A stretch of DNA of 64,000 bases, from assembly GCF_035552695.1 (NCBI RefSeq), contig NZ_DASZKT010000010.1, forward strand, positions 1-64,000, given 5' to 3'. Made by a program: the position numbers and the translations under genes. The stretch is from Actinospica sp035552695 (lineage in GTDB: Bacteria; Actinomycetota; Actinomycetes; Streptomycetales; Catenulisporaceae). The notes under the pieces were generated by a model, which was not told the origin of the DNA, ran no database searches, and saw nothing but the letters and a program-made list of their open reading frames with translations. Below are positions 1 to 7,903 of the stretch, in pieces; within the stretch, counting starts at the first letter, position 1; each line of letters starts with the position of its first letter.

Positions 1-26
1 CGATGACCTTCCGGGTCCCTTGGTGA
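1..26 (+). CDS. 3' tail of an upstream gene (partial)
   Basis: An open frame enters from the left edge and ends in TGA at 24-26, reading MTFRVPW from the ATG at 3. Its stop overlaps the GTG at 23-25 in a GTGA arrangement, the usual actinobacterial translational-coupling overlap, so it is probably the end of the preceding gene of the RHS operon. Only seven residues are visible and no family can be named; it could be non-coding. Confidence 0.3.
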
Positions 27-703
27 ACTTCCTCAATGTGATCGGCATTGAGTGGCCTTATATCAATGAGGATTCGATTTCGCAGTTCGCGTCGCTGGTC
101 AGGGAGTTCGGCCAGGCGGTGGAGCGTACCCACCAGGACGCTTCGGACGCGGTGCAGAAGCTGGCGCAGGCGCATCAGGGTGCGTCGACGCAGCAGATGA
201 CGTCGGGGTGGGCCGAGCTGTCCACGGCGCATGTGAACGAGATCGTGGAGGGCGCCGGAATCGTCGCGGACGCGTTGGACGCGTGGGCGGCGTACATCGT
301 GGTGCAGAAGGGGCTCGCCGTCGTGCAGATGGTGGAGATGGCGGTGGAGTTCTTCGCCGACCAGGCCGCGGCGGTCGCGACGTTCGGGATCGCGGAGGCC
401 TTGCTGCCGGCGATCATCGCCGCGGGGCAGGCAGCCGGCAAGTCACTGATCGAGGATCTGGAGCAGTACGTGCTCGGCAAGGTGATGGACGCGGCGCTCA
501 AGCCGTTCATGGCGAAGGTGCAGACCCTGCTGTCCGGCCTGGACTGGGGAAACACCTCCTCGGCGGGATCCGGGGCCGGTTCCTCGTTCAGCGTGGATGA
601 GGCCGAGGCGCGGCAGCAGATCTCGGTGATCCGTTCGCATGCGGACACGATGGTCGGGCATGGGCAGACGTTGCGGAACGGGCTTGCGGGGTTGAGTTTC
701 TGA
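23..703 (+). CDS. WXG100-like N-terminal partner of RHS toxin
   Basis: Helical protein of about 226 residues with the pattern of the large WXG100/CpnT N-terminal-like families found before secreted toxins in actinobacteria. The N-terminus carries IEWPYINED, followed by amphipathic helices with Q/A-rich heptads (residues 20-75), a hydrophobic Ala/Val-rich stretch (about 105-145) that could insert in a membrane, a Gly/Ser linker (about 180-190), and a final helix. I take GTG at 23 as the start because it overlaps the upstream TGA; a TTG at 20 is also possible. The stop shares one base with the ATG of the RHS gene (TGATG), so both are translationally coupled. Likely role: export partner or chaperone-like component for the RHS toxin, probably through a type VII-like route. 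The role is inferred from neighbourhood and helix pattern. Confidence 0.65.
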   Translation: MNFLNVIGIEWPYINEDSISQFASLVREFGQAVERTHQDASDAVQKLAQAHQGASTQQMTSGWAELSTAHVNEIVEGAGIVADALDAWAAYIVVQKGLAVVQMVEMAVEFFADQAAAVATFGIAEALLPAIIAAGQAAGKSLIEDLEQYVLGKVMDAALKPFMAKVQTLLSGLDWGNTSSAGSGAGSSFSVDEAEARQQISVIRSHADTMVGHGQTLRNGLAGLSF

Positions 704-3700
704 TGTCGGGCAGATTCATGGTGCAGACCGCGGAACAGGCGGCCAAGGACCTCGCCGAGGCCTGCGACAGTTCCGCGCAGACGATCAGTAAAAACCTCAT
801 ATCGAAGGTCGCGGACACCGAGGAGGGCAATCTCGGGCGCACCCTCGAGGGCGAGGCGAAGAACACCCAGGGCTTCACGGACGTGATGCACGGCCTGGAC
901 GGCTCGGGCGACTCGGCCGCCGGCGGCATCAAGCCGAACAGCGGCGGCCTGCCGAAGGGCGGCGGGAACGAGAACGTGCCGAACGCGACCGGCGGCGACC
1001 CGTTCCACGAGTCCACCCCGGTCGGTGATCGCCCGACCTGCCCGACCGACCCGGTCGATCCGAGCTCCGGGGACATGCTGCTGCAGCAGATCGATGCGCG
1101 GTTGCCCGGCGTGCTCGATCTCGTCCTGGAACGCGCGCACATCTCCTCGTACCGGAAGGGCCGGCTGTTCGGCCGCAGCTGGGCCTCCAGCCTCGACCAG
1201 CGGGTCCAGGTGGACGCGGACGGGGTGCACTACTTCGCGCCGGACGGCGTCGTGCTGCACTACCCCGTCCCGACCGTGCACGGCCAGACCACGCTGCCCT
1301 CGGCGGGCGCGCGCTGGCCGCTTTCGTGGGACCGCGCGCAGGACCGCATCGTGATCGAGCAGACCGAACTCGGCCGCGTGCTGGAGTTCCCTCCCGGGCC
1401 GCGCCCCGAGGCATTCCGGCCGCTCGGAGCCGTCGTCGACCGCAATGGCAACCGGATCACGTTCGTCTGCGACGCGGAGGGGGCGCCCACGGACGTCTAC
1501 CACTCCGGCGGCATTCACCTGCGCGTCACGACGGTCGACACCCGCGAGGGCGTACGCGTCAGCGGAATCCACTTCGACGGCGCACAGAGCAACCGGCCGC
1601 TGCGCGAATTCCGGTACGACATGGCGGGCCGGCTCGTCGAAATCATCGACTCCAGCCGGCAGCCGCACTGCTTCGAGTACGACGACGAGGACCGGATCAC
1701 CGCCTGGATCGACCGGATCGGCTACCGCTACTCGTATACGTACGACGAGCACGGCCGCGTGGTCGCGACCGGCGGCGAGGACGGGTCGCTGGCCGGGCGG
1801 CTCGAGTACGACGCGGCGGAGCGCGTGACCCGGTTCACCACGGCGCTCGGCGAGACGACGTCCTACCGGATGGACGAGTACGGGCACATCGTCGAGGTCG
1901 TGGATCCTCTCGGCGCGGTGACGCGTACCGAGTCCGATCGCTATGGCAGGGTGCTGTCCAACACGGACGCGCTCGGCGGCACGGTCCGCATGCAGAGGGA
2001 CGAACGCGGCGACGCGGTCCGCATCGAGCGGCAAGACGGCAGCGTGCTCGCGGCGCGGTACAACGCGTTCCGCCAACCGGTGGAACTCGTGGACGCGGAC
2101 GGCTCGCGGTGGTCCTACGAATACGACGTTCGAGGGAACCTGCTGGCCGCCACTGACCCGCTCGGCGCCGTCACCCGGTACGAGCACAGCGAGCGCGGTG
2201 CGCTGAGCGCGGTCGTGGACGCGCTCGGTCAGCGCACCGAGGTGGCCGTGGACGCGGCCGGGCTGCCGGCGGCGATCACCGCGGCCACCGGCGCGGTGCT
2301 GGGCCTGGAGCGGGACGAGCGCGGCCGGGTCGTGCGCATCGTCGACCCGCTCGGAGCCGTCACCGCGCTCGGCTACGACGATGAGGACCGGCACGTGTCC
2401 CGGGCTTTCCCGGACGGCGCGAGCGAGACGTGGACCTACGACGCCGCGGGCAACCTGCTCACGCACGTCGATCAGGCCGGGCTCGAGACGCGATTCGAGG
2501 TAGGCGCGTTCCGCGCATTCGTCGCGCGCACGGATCCCGACGGCACACGCCACACGTTCGACTACGACAGCCAAATGCGGCTGACCGCGGTGACCAACCC
2601 CGCCGGGCTGCGCTGGACCTACGCCTTCGACGCGGCCGGCAACCTGGTCGGCGAGACGGACTTCAACGGCAGGACCCTGACGTACGACTACGACGCGGCC
2701 GGCCGTATCGTCGAGCGCGTCAACGGAGTCGGTCAGCACGTGGCGCTGGTGCGCGACGTGCTCGGCCGAGTCGTCGAGCAGCGCGTGGACGGCGAGCACG
2801 TCACAGCCTTCGAATACGACGCGAACGGCAACCTGACCGCGGCGAGCAGCGCCGAGACCGAGCTGCGCTACCGCATGGACGGCCTCGGCCGGGTCGTCGA
2901 GGAGAGCATCGACGGCTTCGCGGTGCGCACCGCGTACGACGCACTCGGCCAGACCGTCGAGCGGACGACGCCGAGCTCGCGCGTCTCCGCGTGGCAATAC
3001 GATGCGCTGGGCATGCCGATCGCGCTCTCGGCGGACGGTCGGGACCAGATGGTCTTCGGGAACGACGCCTTCGGCCGCGAGACGTACCGCTGGCTCAGCT
3101 CGAACACGGCCCTGACGCAGGAATTCGACGCCGTCGGCCGGACGACCGCAAGAAGGCTGCTCGCGGTCGAGGGCGGTGCGACATCCGGCTCGGCCAGCTC
3201 GAACCTGCTGCTCGAACGCACCTGGACCTACCGCGCGGACGACACGCCGACCTCGGTCACCGACTCGTTCTCCGGCGCCACTCAGTTCCAACTCGACACG
3301 CTCGGACGCGTCACGGCCGTGACCGCGGCAGCCTGGAACGAGACGTACGCCTACGACGCGTCCGGCAACATCGCCGGCGACGCCGACGGACCGCGCGAGC
3401 TGACCGGCACGCTACTTCACAGCTCCAACGCCGGTCGTACCCGGTACGAGTACGACGGCCAGGGGCGGCTGACCAAGGCGGTTCGGCGTACGTTGTCCGG
3501 CACCGAGAAGGTGTGGGAGTACGCATACGACGCCTTCGACCGGCTCACCGAGGCGAGCACTCCCGACAACGGCCGCTGGCGTTACCGCTACGACCCGCTC
3601 GGCCGGCGCGTGGCCAAGCAGCGGCTCGGCGCGGACGGGATGCCGGTCGAGGAGTACCGCTTCTGCTGGGACGGAACGACGCTGGCCGAGCAGCGGCACG

Positions 3701-4566
3701 AGGTCGCGGGCCGCGCGGAGGTGTCCGTGACCAGCTGGGACTACCAGCCCGGCGGCTTCACCCCGATCGTCCAGGAGAAGCGCACGCACCTCGCGGACGC
3801 GTCCGCGCAGGAGATCGACCGCCGTTTCCACGCGATCGTGACCGACCTCGTCGGCGCCCCGACCGAACTGGTCACCCCGGACGGCATCGTCGAGTGGCGT
3901 CGCCGCACGGACCTGTGGGGCGAACTCGCGCCGGGCGCCGCGCCGGAGCGCGAACTCGACTGCCCGCTGCGCTTCCCCGGCCAGTATCACGATGCTGAGA
4001 CCGGCCTCTACTACAACTACGAGCGCTACTACGACCCGGGCACCGGCCGGTACAACACCCCGGACCCGCTCGGCCTCGACCCCGCGCCCAACCACCACGG
4101 CTACGTCGTCAACCCGATCTCGCACCTCGACCCGCTGGGCCTGCGCGACTTCCTCTCCGACGACGGACGGCAGATCCTGCGCCAGATCGCCGCCCGGCAC
4201 GGCGGCGTCGAACTGCCCGACAGCAGCCACGGCATCGGCAACTTCACGTTCCCGAACCGGCGCGCCGCGCGGGCCGCGGCCTCGGAGGTGGCAGGCGACT
4301 TCGGCGGCCGGCCGAAGCCCATCACGGCGTCGAGCTACCGCGGCGCGCCGCGCGGCACGAACCCCGACAAGCTCATGGGCCAGAGCAACGCCGACCCCGC
4401 CAACGCACACGACAACCACGGCACCGCCGGCTGGCGCGACGACCAGTGGGGACACAACTTCGGCGACGGCAATAAGGTCGGCCCGCACGTCAACGCGTGG
4501 AATGATGCTCACGGAATCGGCAACTCGCACCTGTACTACCAGGTCGGCGGCGGGCCATGCCCGTGA
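703..4566 (+). CDS. RHS-repeat polymorphic toxin
   Basis: A 1287-residue RHS/YD-repeat protein. Residues 1-110 are a helical then Gly/Pro-rich leader. A DUF6531-type entry segment with PVDPSSGDM lies near 117-125. About 25 YD repeats of the YDxxGR / YDAAGNL type fill residues 300-1060. The RHS core closes with YHDAETGLYYNYERYYDPG, and the pre-toxin motif HLDPLGL sits at 1141-1147. The last 140 residues (from 1148, nt 4144) are the variable toxin. They contain SSHGIGNF, GWRDDQWGHNFGDG, KVGPHVNAWND and a terminal GNSHLYY, rich in His/Asp/Asn, as in nuclease-type toxins. In known RHS toxins the repeat shell encloses and delivers the C-terminal domain. The toxin family is not one I can name with certainty. 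Sixteen bases downstream lies a small acidic gene, the likely immunity protein. Confidence 0.9.
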   Translation: MSGRFMVQTAEQAAKDLAEACDSSAQTISKNLISKVADTEEGNLGRTLEGEAKNTQGFTDVMHGLDGSGDSAAGGIKPNSGGLPKGGGNENVPNATGGDPFHESTPVGDRPTCPTDPVDPSSGDMLLQQIDARLPGVLDLVLERAHISSYRKGRLFGRSWASSLDQRVQVDADGVHYFAPDGVVLHYPVPTVHGQTTLPSAGARWPLSWDRAQDRIVIEQTELGRVLEFPPGPRPEAFRPLGAVVDRNGNRITFVCDAEGAPTDVYHSGGIHLRVTTVDTREGVRVSGIHFDGAQSNRPLREFRYDMAGRLVEIIDSSRQPHCFEYDDEDRITAWIDRIGYRYSYTYDEHGRVVATGGEDGSLAGRLEYDAAERVTRFTTALGETTSYRMDEYGHIVEVVDPLGAVTRTESDRYGRVLSNTDALGGTVRMQRDERGDAVRIERQDGSVLAARYNAFRQPVELVDADGSRWSYEYDVRGNLLAATDPLGAVTRYEHSERGALSAVVDALGQRTEVAVDAAGLPAAITAATGAVLGLERDERGRVVRIVDPLGAVTALGYDDEDRHVSRAFPDGASETWTYDAAGNLLTHVDQAGLETRFEVGAFRAFVARTDPDGTRHTFDYDSQMRLTAVTNPAGLRWTYAFDAAGNLVGETDFNGRTLTYDYDAAGRIVERVNGVGQHVALVRDVLGRVVEQRVDGEHVTAFEYDANGNLTAASSAETELRYRMDGLGRVVEESIDGFAVRTAYDALGQTVERTTPSSRVSAWQYDALGMPIALSADGRDQMVFGNDAFGRETYRWLSSNTALTQEFDAVGRTTARRLLAVEGGATSGSASSNLLLERTWTYRADDTPTSVTDSFSGATQFQLDTLGRVTAVTAAAWNETYAYDASGNIAGDADGPRELTGTLLHSSNAGRTRYEYDGQGRLTKAVRRTLSGTEKVWEYAYDAFDRLTEASTPDNGRWRYRYDPLGRRVAKQRLGADGMPVEEYRFCWDGTTLAEQRHEVAGRAEVSVTSWDYQPGGFTPIVQEKRTHLADASAQEIDRRFHAIVTDLVGAPTELVTPDGIVEWRRRTDLWGELAPGAAPERELDCPLRFPGQYHDAETGLYYNYERYYDPGTGRYNTPDPLGLDPAPNHHGYVVNPISHLDPLGLRDFLSDDGRQILRQIAARHGGVELPDSSHGIGNFTFPNRRAARAAASEVAGDFGGRPKPITASSYRGAPRGTNPDKLMGQSNADPANAHDNHGTAGWRDDQWGHNFGDGNKVGPHVNAWNDAHGIGNSHLYYQVGGGPCP

Positions 4567-4582
4567 CGGAAGGATGACGCAC

Positions 4583-4945
4583 GTGGCGACGTGGTACGGC
4601 ATGGAGTGCGACCACGGTCACACCTGGGTGTTGTTCTCCGAGGACGACATCGAGCCGACCGAGGACCAGATGTTCTGCCCGGAGGCAGGCCATCCCGCGA
4701 TCCTGTACAGCAAGAGCCCGCTGGACCGCTACGTACGGATCAGCATCGCCGCCGCGGGCCCGCCCTCGACTTCACAAGGCGGGCCCGGCGGCACCTACTT
4801 CCTGGAGCTCTCGACCTGGGACCGCCAGCACCACGTCCTGTCCAAGAAGACCTACACCTGGGACGAAGCGGTCAAGCGCGCCGAGTACTTCCACAACCTC
4901 CCCTGGGACGACGCCGAGCGCCGCTGGCACCGCCTCCGCATGTGA
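4583..4945 (+). CDS. putative immunity protein for the RHS toxin
   Basis: A 120-residue protein directly after the toxin gene, in the position expected of an immunity gene. A GGAAGG ribosome-binding site at 4568-4573 is 9 nt before GTG 4583. The in-frame ATG at 4574 has zero spacing from it, so GTG is the better start. The N-terminus has CDHGHTW and then FCPEAGHP, a Cys/His spacing that could bind zinc like a small ribbon. The rest is acidic and Trp/Tyr-rich (DDIEPTEDQ, LPWDDAERRW), typical of proteins that cover a basic toxin surface. No known immunity family is recognised. It ends before an AT-richer intergenic region with a hairpin, so the toxin operon probably stops here. Confidence 0.7.
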   Translation: MATWYGMECDHGHTWVLFSEDDIEPTEDQMFCPEAGHPAILYSKSPLDRYVRISIAAAGPPSTSQGGPGGTYFLELSTWDRQHHVLSKKTYTWDEAVKRAEYFHNLPWDDAERRWHRLRM

Positions 4946-4965
4946 CACCGCCGCCCCCTCCCGCC

Positions 4966-4994
4966 GGATCAGGCCAGCTCGGGAAGAAGAGTTC
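4966..4994 (-). repeat. degenerate second copy of the ndk 3' end
   Basis: Bases 4969-4995 match the end of ndk at 5371-5398 with one substitution and one single-base deletion, over the codons for the last residues (LFFPELG) and the stop. Weaker similarity continues about 15 nt further. The two copies are direct repeats 402 bp apart and bracket the AT-richer stretch between them. Gene-end duplications of this kind are left by integrative elements or by local duplication; which one applies here is unknown. Confidence 0.6.
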
Positions 4995-5064
4995 GAAGAG
5001 CTCGCTCTGCCCATACGCGAGCGACAGGAGCGGTGACTACGCGCTCCAGCCGCTCCGAGGCAAC

Positions 5065-5108
5065 CTTCTTTCAAGAAGCTTGCATCCATGACACTTTCAT
5101 GGATGCAA
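5065..5108. terminator. double hairpin after the immunity gene
   Basis: CTTCTT-TC-AAGAAG (5065-5078) is followed at once by a perfect 12-bp stem, TTGCATCCATGA at 5080-5091 and TCATGGATGCAA at 5097-5108, with a 5-nt loop and then an A/T-rich run. It can end transcription from the toxin operon and also from ndk on the other strand. The low GC of the stem is unusual for this genome. Confidence 0.5.
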
Positions 5109-5294
5109 TAAATCTAAGAAGGCTAGCCAAAGTGTTCGAGAGCTTGCTGTTCGCCCGAGCATGCTTGTCGATCAGCGCACGTACGCACGGATACCGGCAA
5201 GGCTCCGCACGAGGTGGGACTCCAGCTCTGGCATTTTCCGCAGGTCGCCAACGCTACGACAAGACGCTGGCAATCGGGCGCCGGGTTATCGCAG

Positions 5295-5312
5295 CAGTCG
5301 CGAAGCGGCGAT
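5295..5312. repeat. 18-nt dispersed repeat, copy 1
   Basis: CAGTCGCGAAGCGGCGAT is identical to 19198-19215, and both copies are intergenic close to the 3' end of a minus-strand gene (ndk here, thiD there). It can form a small hairpin (TCGC / GCGA). Copy number elsewhere in the genome is unknown. Confidence 0.6.
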
Positions 5313-5374
5313 ATTGCTCTCGGCCGTTAGCCGGCAATCACCACCGCCGAGCCCGCCCTCGGTATTTGCGCGGA

Positions 5375-5806
5375 TCAGCCCAGCTCGGGGAAGAAGAGCT
5401 TGATCTCGCGCTCGGCGGAGGCTGGGGAGTCGGAGCCGTGGACGAGGTTTTGGACGACGGTGGTGCCGACGTCGGTGGCGAGGTCGCCGCGGATGGTGCC
5501 GGGGGCGGCCTTGACCGGGTCGGTGGCGCCGGAGAGGGTGCGGAAGGCCTCGATGCAGCGGTGGCCCTCGATCACCATGGCGACGACGGGGCCGGAGAGC
5601 ATGAAGGAGACGAGGGGCTCGAAGAACGGCTTGCCCTGGTGCTCGGCGTAGTGCTCCTCGACCAGTTCACGCGGCAGGGAACGCAGATCCATGGCCACGA
5701 CCCGGATGCCCTTCCGCTCGATCCGCTCGATGATCGTGCCGATGAGGGCACGCTTGACGCCGTCCGGCTTGACCAAGACGAGCGAGCGCTCTACGAGGGT
5801 CGCCAC
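5375..5806 (-). CDS. ndk: nucleoside diphosphate kinase
   Basis: 143 residues, the normal length. It transfers the gamma phosphate of NTPs to NDPs through a phospho-histidine in the cytosol. The N-terminus has ERSLVLVKPDGVKR, the active-site region reads NLVHGSDSP (His is the phospho-acceptor), and the C-terminus ends in EIKLFFPELG. The start is GTG with AGGGA 8 nt upstream. Order ndk - DUF4233 - folC is typical of actinobacteria. A decayed copy of its last codons lies at 4969-4995. Confidence 0.97.
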   Translation of the reverse strand: MATLVERSLVLVKPDGVKRALIGTIIERIERKGIRVVAMDLRSLPRELVEEHYAEHQGKPFFEPLVSFMLSGPVVAMVIEGHRCIEAFRTLSGATDPVKAAPGTIRGDLATDVGTTVVQNLVHGSDSPASAEREIKLFFPELG

Positions 5807-5901
5807 CTATCTGTCCCTTCGCACGTGTGGGCGTCCGTCATCGAGGCGCCCACAATCCATGATCCCCGTACTCGCTGACGGGGTGTGTTCAACTGATGTT
5901 A

Positions 5902-5923
5902 TGACCTAGGTCACGCCAGGTCA
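5902..5923. promoter_or_regulatory. three AGGTCA half-sites upstream of ndk
   Basis: TGACCTAGGTCA (5902-5913) is a perfect 12-bp palindrome, and a third half-site AGGTCA follows at 5918-5923, 10 bp on from the second. It lies between DUF4233 and ndk, about 100 bp before the ndk start. It looks like a binding site for a dimeric regulator; the factor is unknown. Confidence 0.35.
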
Positions 5924-5963
5924 CACCCGGGGTCCGGCTGTCGGACGGAAGCCGGGGCAGCGC

Positions 5964-6305
5964 CTACTCGCCGTGCGCGGCCTCCCAGGCCCGCACCCGC
6001 TCGGCCTTGATCCGCTCGCCCTTCGCCCCATAGTGCAGGCCGGCCCACCACAGGGCCGCGAAGATGACGCCGACCGGGAACATCATGGTCACCCAGAAGC
6101 CGGCGCCGATGAAGGCGACCTGCAGGGCCCAGCCCAGCGAGTACGCCCAGCGGAACCGCAGCAGTCCGCTGAGCAGCACGCTGGCCGCGCCGAGGCCGAT
6201 CGCGAGCTGCCAGCCGCCGCCGGAGGACAGCTTCGCCGCGACCAGGCCGAAGAACAGCGCGATGAAGGCCTCGAACACGAGGACCGCCGCGGCCATTCTC
6301 CGCAT
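5964..6305 (-). CDS. DUF4233 membrane protein
   Basis: 113-residue membrane protein with four predicted hydrophobic segments (about 4-25, 31-47, 54-75, 76-96) and a charged tail (KGERIKAERVRAWEAAHGE). It matches the small DUF4233 family that sits between folC and ndk in many actinobacteria; its function is not known. ATG start with AGAGGTGA upstream. The conserved neighbourhood is the main support for the call. Confidence 0.85.
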   Translation of the reverse strand: MRRMAAAVLVFEAFIALFFGLVAAKLSSGGGWQLAIGLGAASVLLSGLLRFRWAYSLGWALQVAFIGAGFWVTMMFPVGVIFAALWWAGLHYGAKGERIKAERVRAWEAAHGE

Positions 6306-6422
6306 CGTCAGGTCACCTCTACCAGGTAGTCGTCGCCGCTACTCGCGGCGGGTCGCATGTGCGGGGTCCACGCTACGGCATGCGGCCGACCGCGCGGCAG
6401 CCGCCCCGGGTGTCTGGTCCTC

Positions 6423-6466
6423 GTTCAGTCTCGTTCAGTCGCGTTCAGCCTCCGGCCGTGGTTCAG
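6423..6466. repeat. GTTCAG repeats with 10-bp phasing
   Basis: GTTCAG begins at 6423, 6433 and 6443, exactly one helical turn apart, with a fourth copy at 6461. The array lies in the 200-bp gap between folC and DUF4233, upstream of the latter. It may be a multi-copy regulator site or a short slippage array. Confidence 0.5.
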
Positions 6467-6505
6467 CGTGGTTCTCCGCGGCTCACGGTGGATCCGGATC
6501 CGGCC

Positions 6506-7867
6506 TCAGCCACGGAGCAGCCGTCCGGCGTCTCCGGCCGTCACGACGGAGCCGGTGACCAGGACTCCGGAGCCGCCGAGGCTCGGGTCGGGGACGCCGA
6601 TCTCGGCCAGTTCGAGGGCGCGGTCGATCGCGTCGTCGAGCCGGTCCGCGCTCGTCACGCGGCCCTCGCCGAAGATCTCCTCGGCCAGCGCGGCCAGTTC
6701 CTCGACCGGCATCGAGCGCAGCGTGGAGTTCCGGGTCACGACGATCTCGTCCAGTACCGGTTCGAAGGCCTCGAGCACGCCGCGCACGTCCTTGTCCTGC
6801 ATCGCCGCGAAGACGCCGACCAGGTGCTCGAAGGTGAACTCCTCGCTGATCGCCTGGGCCGTGGCCGCGGCGCCGCCCGGGTTGTGCGCGGCGTCGAGGA
6901 TGACCGCGGGGTTGCGGCGTACGACCTCGAGCCTGCCGGGCGAGGTGACCTTGGCGAACGCGGCGCGCACCACCTCGGGATCGAGCACCGCGCCGCCTTG
7001 GCCGGCGCCGAGGAACGCCTCCACGGCCGCGATGGCGCAGGCGGCGTTGCCCGCCTGGTACGCGCCGTGCAGCGGGAGGAAGAGGTCGGTGTACTCCTGT
7101 GACAGACCCTTGATCGTGAGCTGCTGGCCGCCGACCGCGAGCTGCCGCTCCAGCACACCGAACTCGATGCCCTCGCGCGCCACCGTGGCGCCGACCTCGG
7201 CCGCGCGCCGCATCAGGACCTCGGCCGCGTCGATCGGCTGCTGCGCGAGTACCGCGATCGCGCCGGCCTTGATGATGCCCGCCTTCTCCTCCGCGATGTC
7301 GCGCACGTTGTCGCCGAGCAGATGGGTGTGGTCCAGTGAGATCGGGGTGACGACGGCGACCGGCGCCTCGATCACGTTCGTCGCGTCCCAGGTGCCGCCG
7401 AGGCCGACCTCGATGACCGCGACGTCCACCGGCGCCTCGGCGAAGGCCGCGTACGCCATGGCGGTGGTCATCTCGAAGAACGACAGCTTGAACGGCTGGC
7501 GCGAGTCGACCAGCTCCGCGTACGGACGCAGCTCGGTGTAGACCTCGGTGAAGCGCTCGCGGCCGATCGGCTCGCCGTCCACGCAGATGCGCTCGCGGAT
7601 CTCGCTCAGGTGCGGGCTCGTGGTGCGGCCGGTGCGCAGGTTGAGCTCACGCAGCAGGGCGTCGACCATGCGGGCGGTCGACGTCTTGCCGTTGGTGCCG
7701 GTGAGGTGGATCGACGGATACGCGTCCTGCGGTTTGCCGAGGACATCCAGGATGGCCTCGATCCGGTCCTTCGAGGGCTCCATCCGGGTTTCCGGCCAGC
7801 GCTGTAGCAGTTCCGCCTCGGCGGCCCGGTACCGCGCCTCGATCTCCTGGCTGTGCTCGCTGCTCAT
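6506..7867 (-). CDS. folC: dihydrofolate / folylpolyglutamate synthase
   Basis: 453 residues. It adds glutamate to dihydropteroate and reduced folates using ATP, in the cytosol. The Mur-ligase-type P-loop GTNGKT is at residues 57-62, followed by the folate loop region LRTGRTTSPHLSEIRERI, the Mg-binding VIEVGLGGTWDATN, LDHTHLLG, and the C-terminal ligase domain with ILDAAHNPGGA. ATG start at 7867. It is followed by DUF4233 and ndk on the same strand, as in related genomes. Confidence 0.95.
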   Translation of the reverse strand: MSSEHSQEIEARYRAAEAELLQRWPETRMEPSKDRIEAILDVLGKPQDAYPSIHLTGTNGKTSTARMVDALLRELNLRTGRTTSPHLSEIRERICVDGEPIGRERFTEVYTELRPYAELVDSRQPFKLSFFEMTTAMAYAAFAEAPVDVAVIEVGLGGTWDATNVIEAPVAVVTPISLDHTHLLGDNVRDIAEEKAGIIKAGAIAVLAQQPIDAAEVLMRRAAEVGATVAREGIEFGVLERQLAVGGQQLTIKGLSQEYTDLFLPLHGAYQAGNAACAIAAVEAFLGAGQGGAVLDPEVVRAAFAKVTSPGRLEVVRRNPAVILDAAHNPGGAAATAQAISEEFTFEHLVGVFAAMQDKDVRGVLEAFEPVLDEIVVTRNSTLRSMPVEELAALAEEIFGEGRVTSADRLDDAIDRALELAEIGVPDPSLGGSGVLVTGSVVTAGDAGRLLRG

Positions 7868-7903
7868 GGGGACATTGTTTCATCCCGCGGAGCGAGTCAC
7901 GTC

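Larger units (their letters stand above)
4946..5374. other. intergenic islet, AT-richer than its surroundings
   Basis: No convincing gene in 429 bp. It holds the ndk-end repeat (4969-4995), two adjacent hairpins (5065-5078 and 5080-5108), a locally AT-rich stretch after them (CAATAAATCTAAGAAGG), and an 18-nt sequence at 5295-5312 that recurs at 19198-19215. Short open frames here have no coding-like composition. The base composition and flanking repeat suggest acquired or remnant DNA. Confidence 0.5.

Noticed and set aside
175..3291. A 1038-codon open frame on the minus strand across the WXG100-like and RHS genes
   Set aside because: It is antisense to clear YD repeats and its translation is Arg/Val/Ala-rich without any domain; long antisense frames are normal in GC-rich coding DNA.
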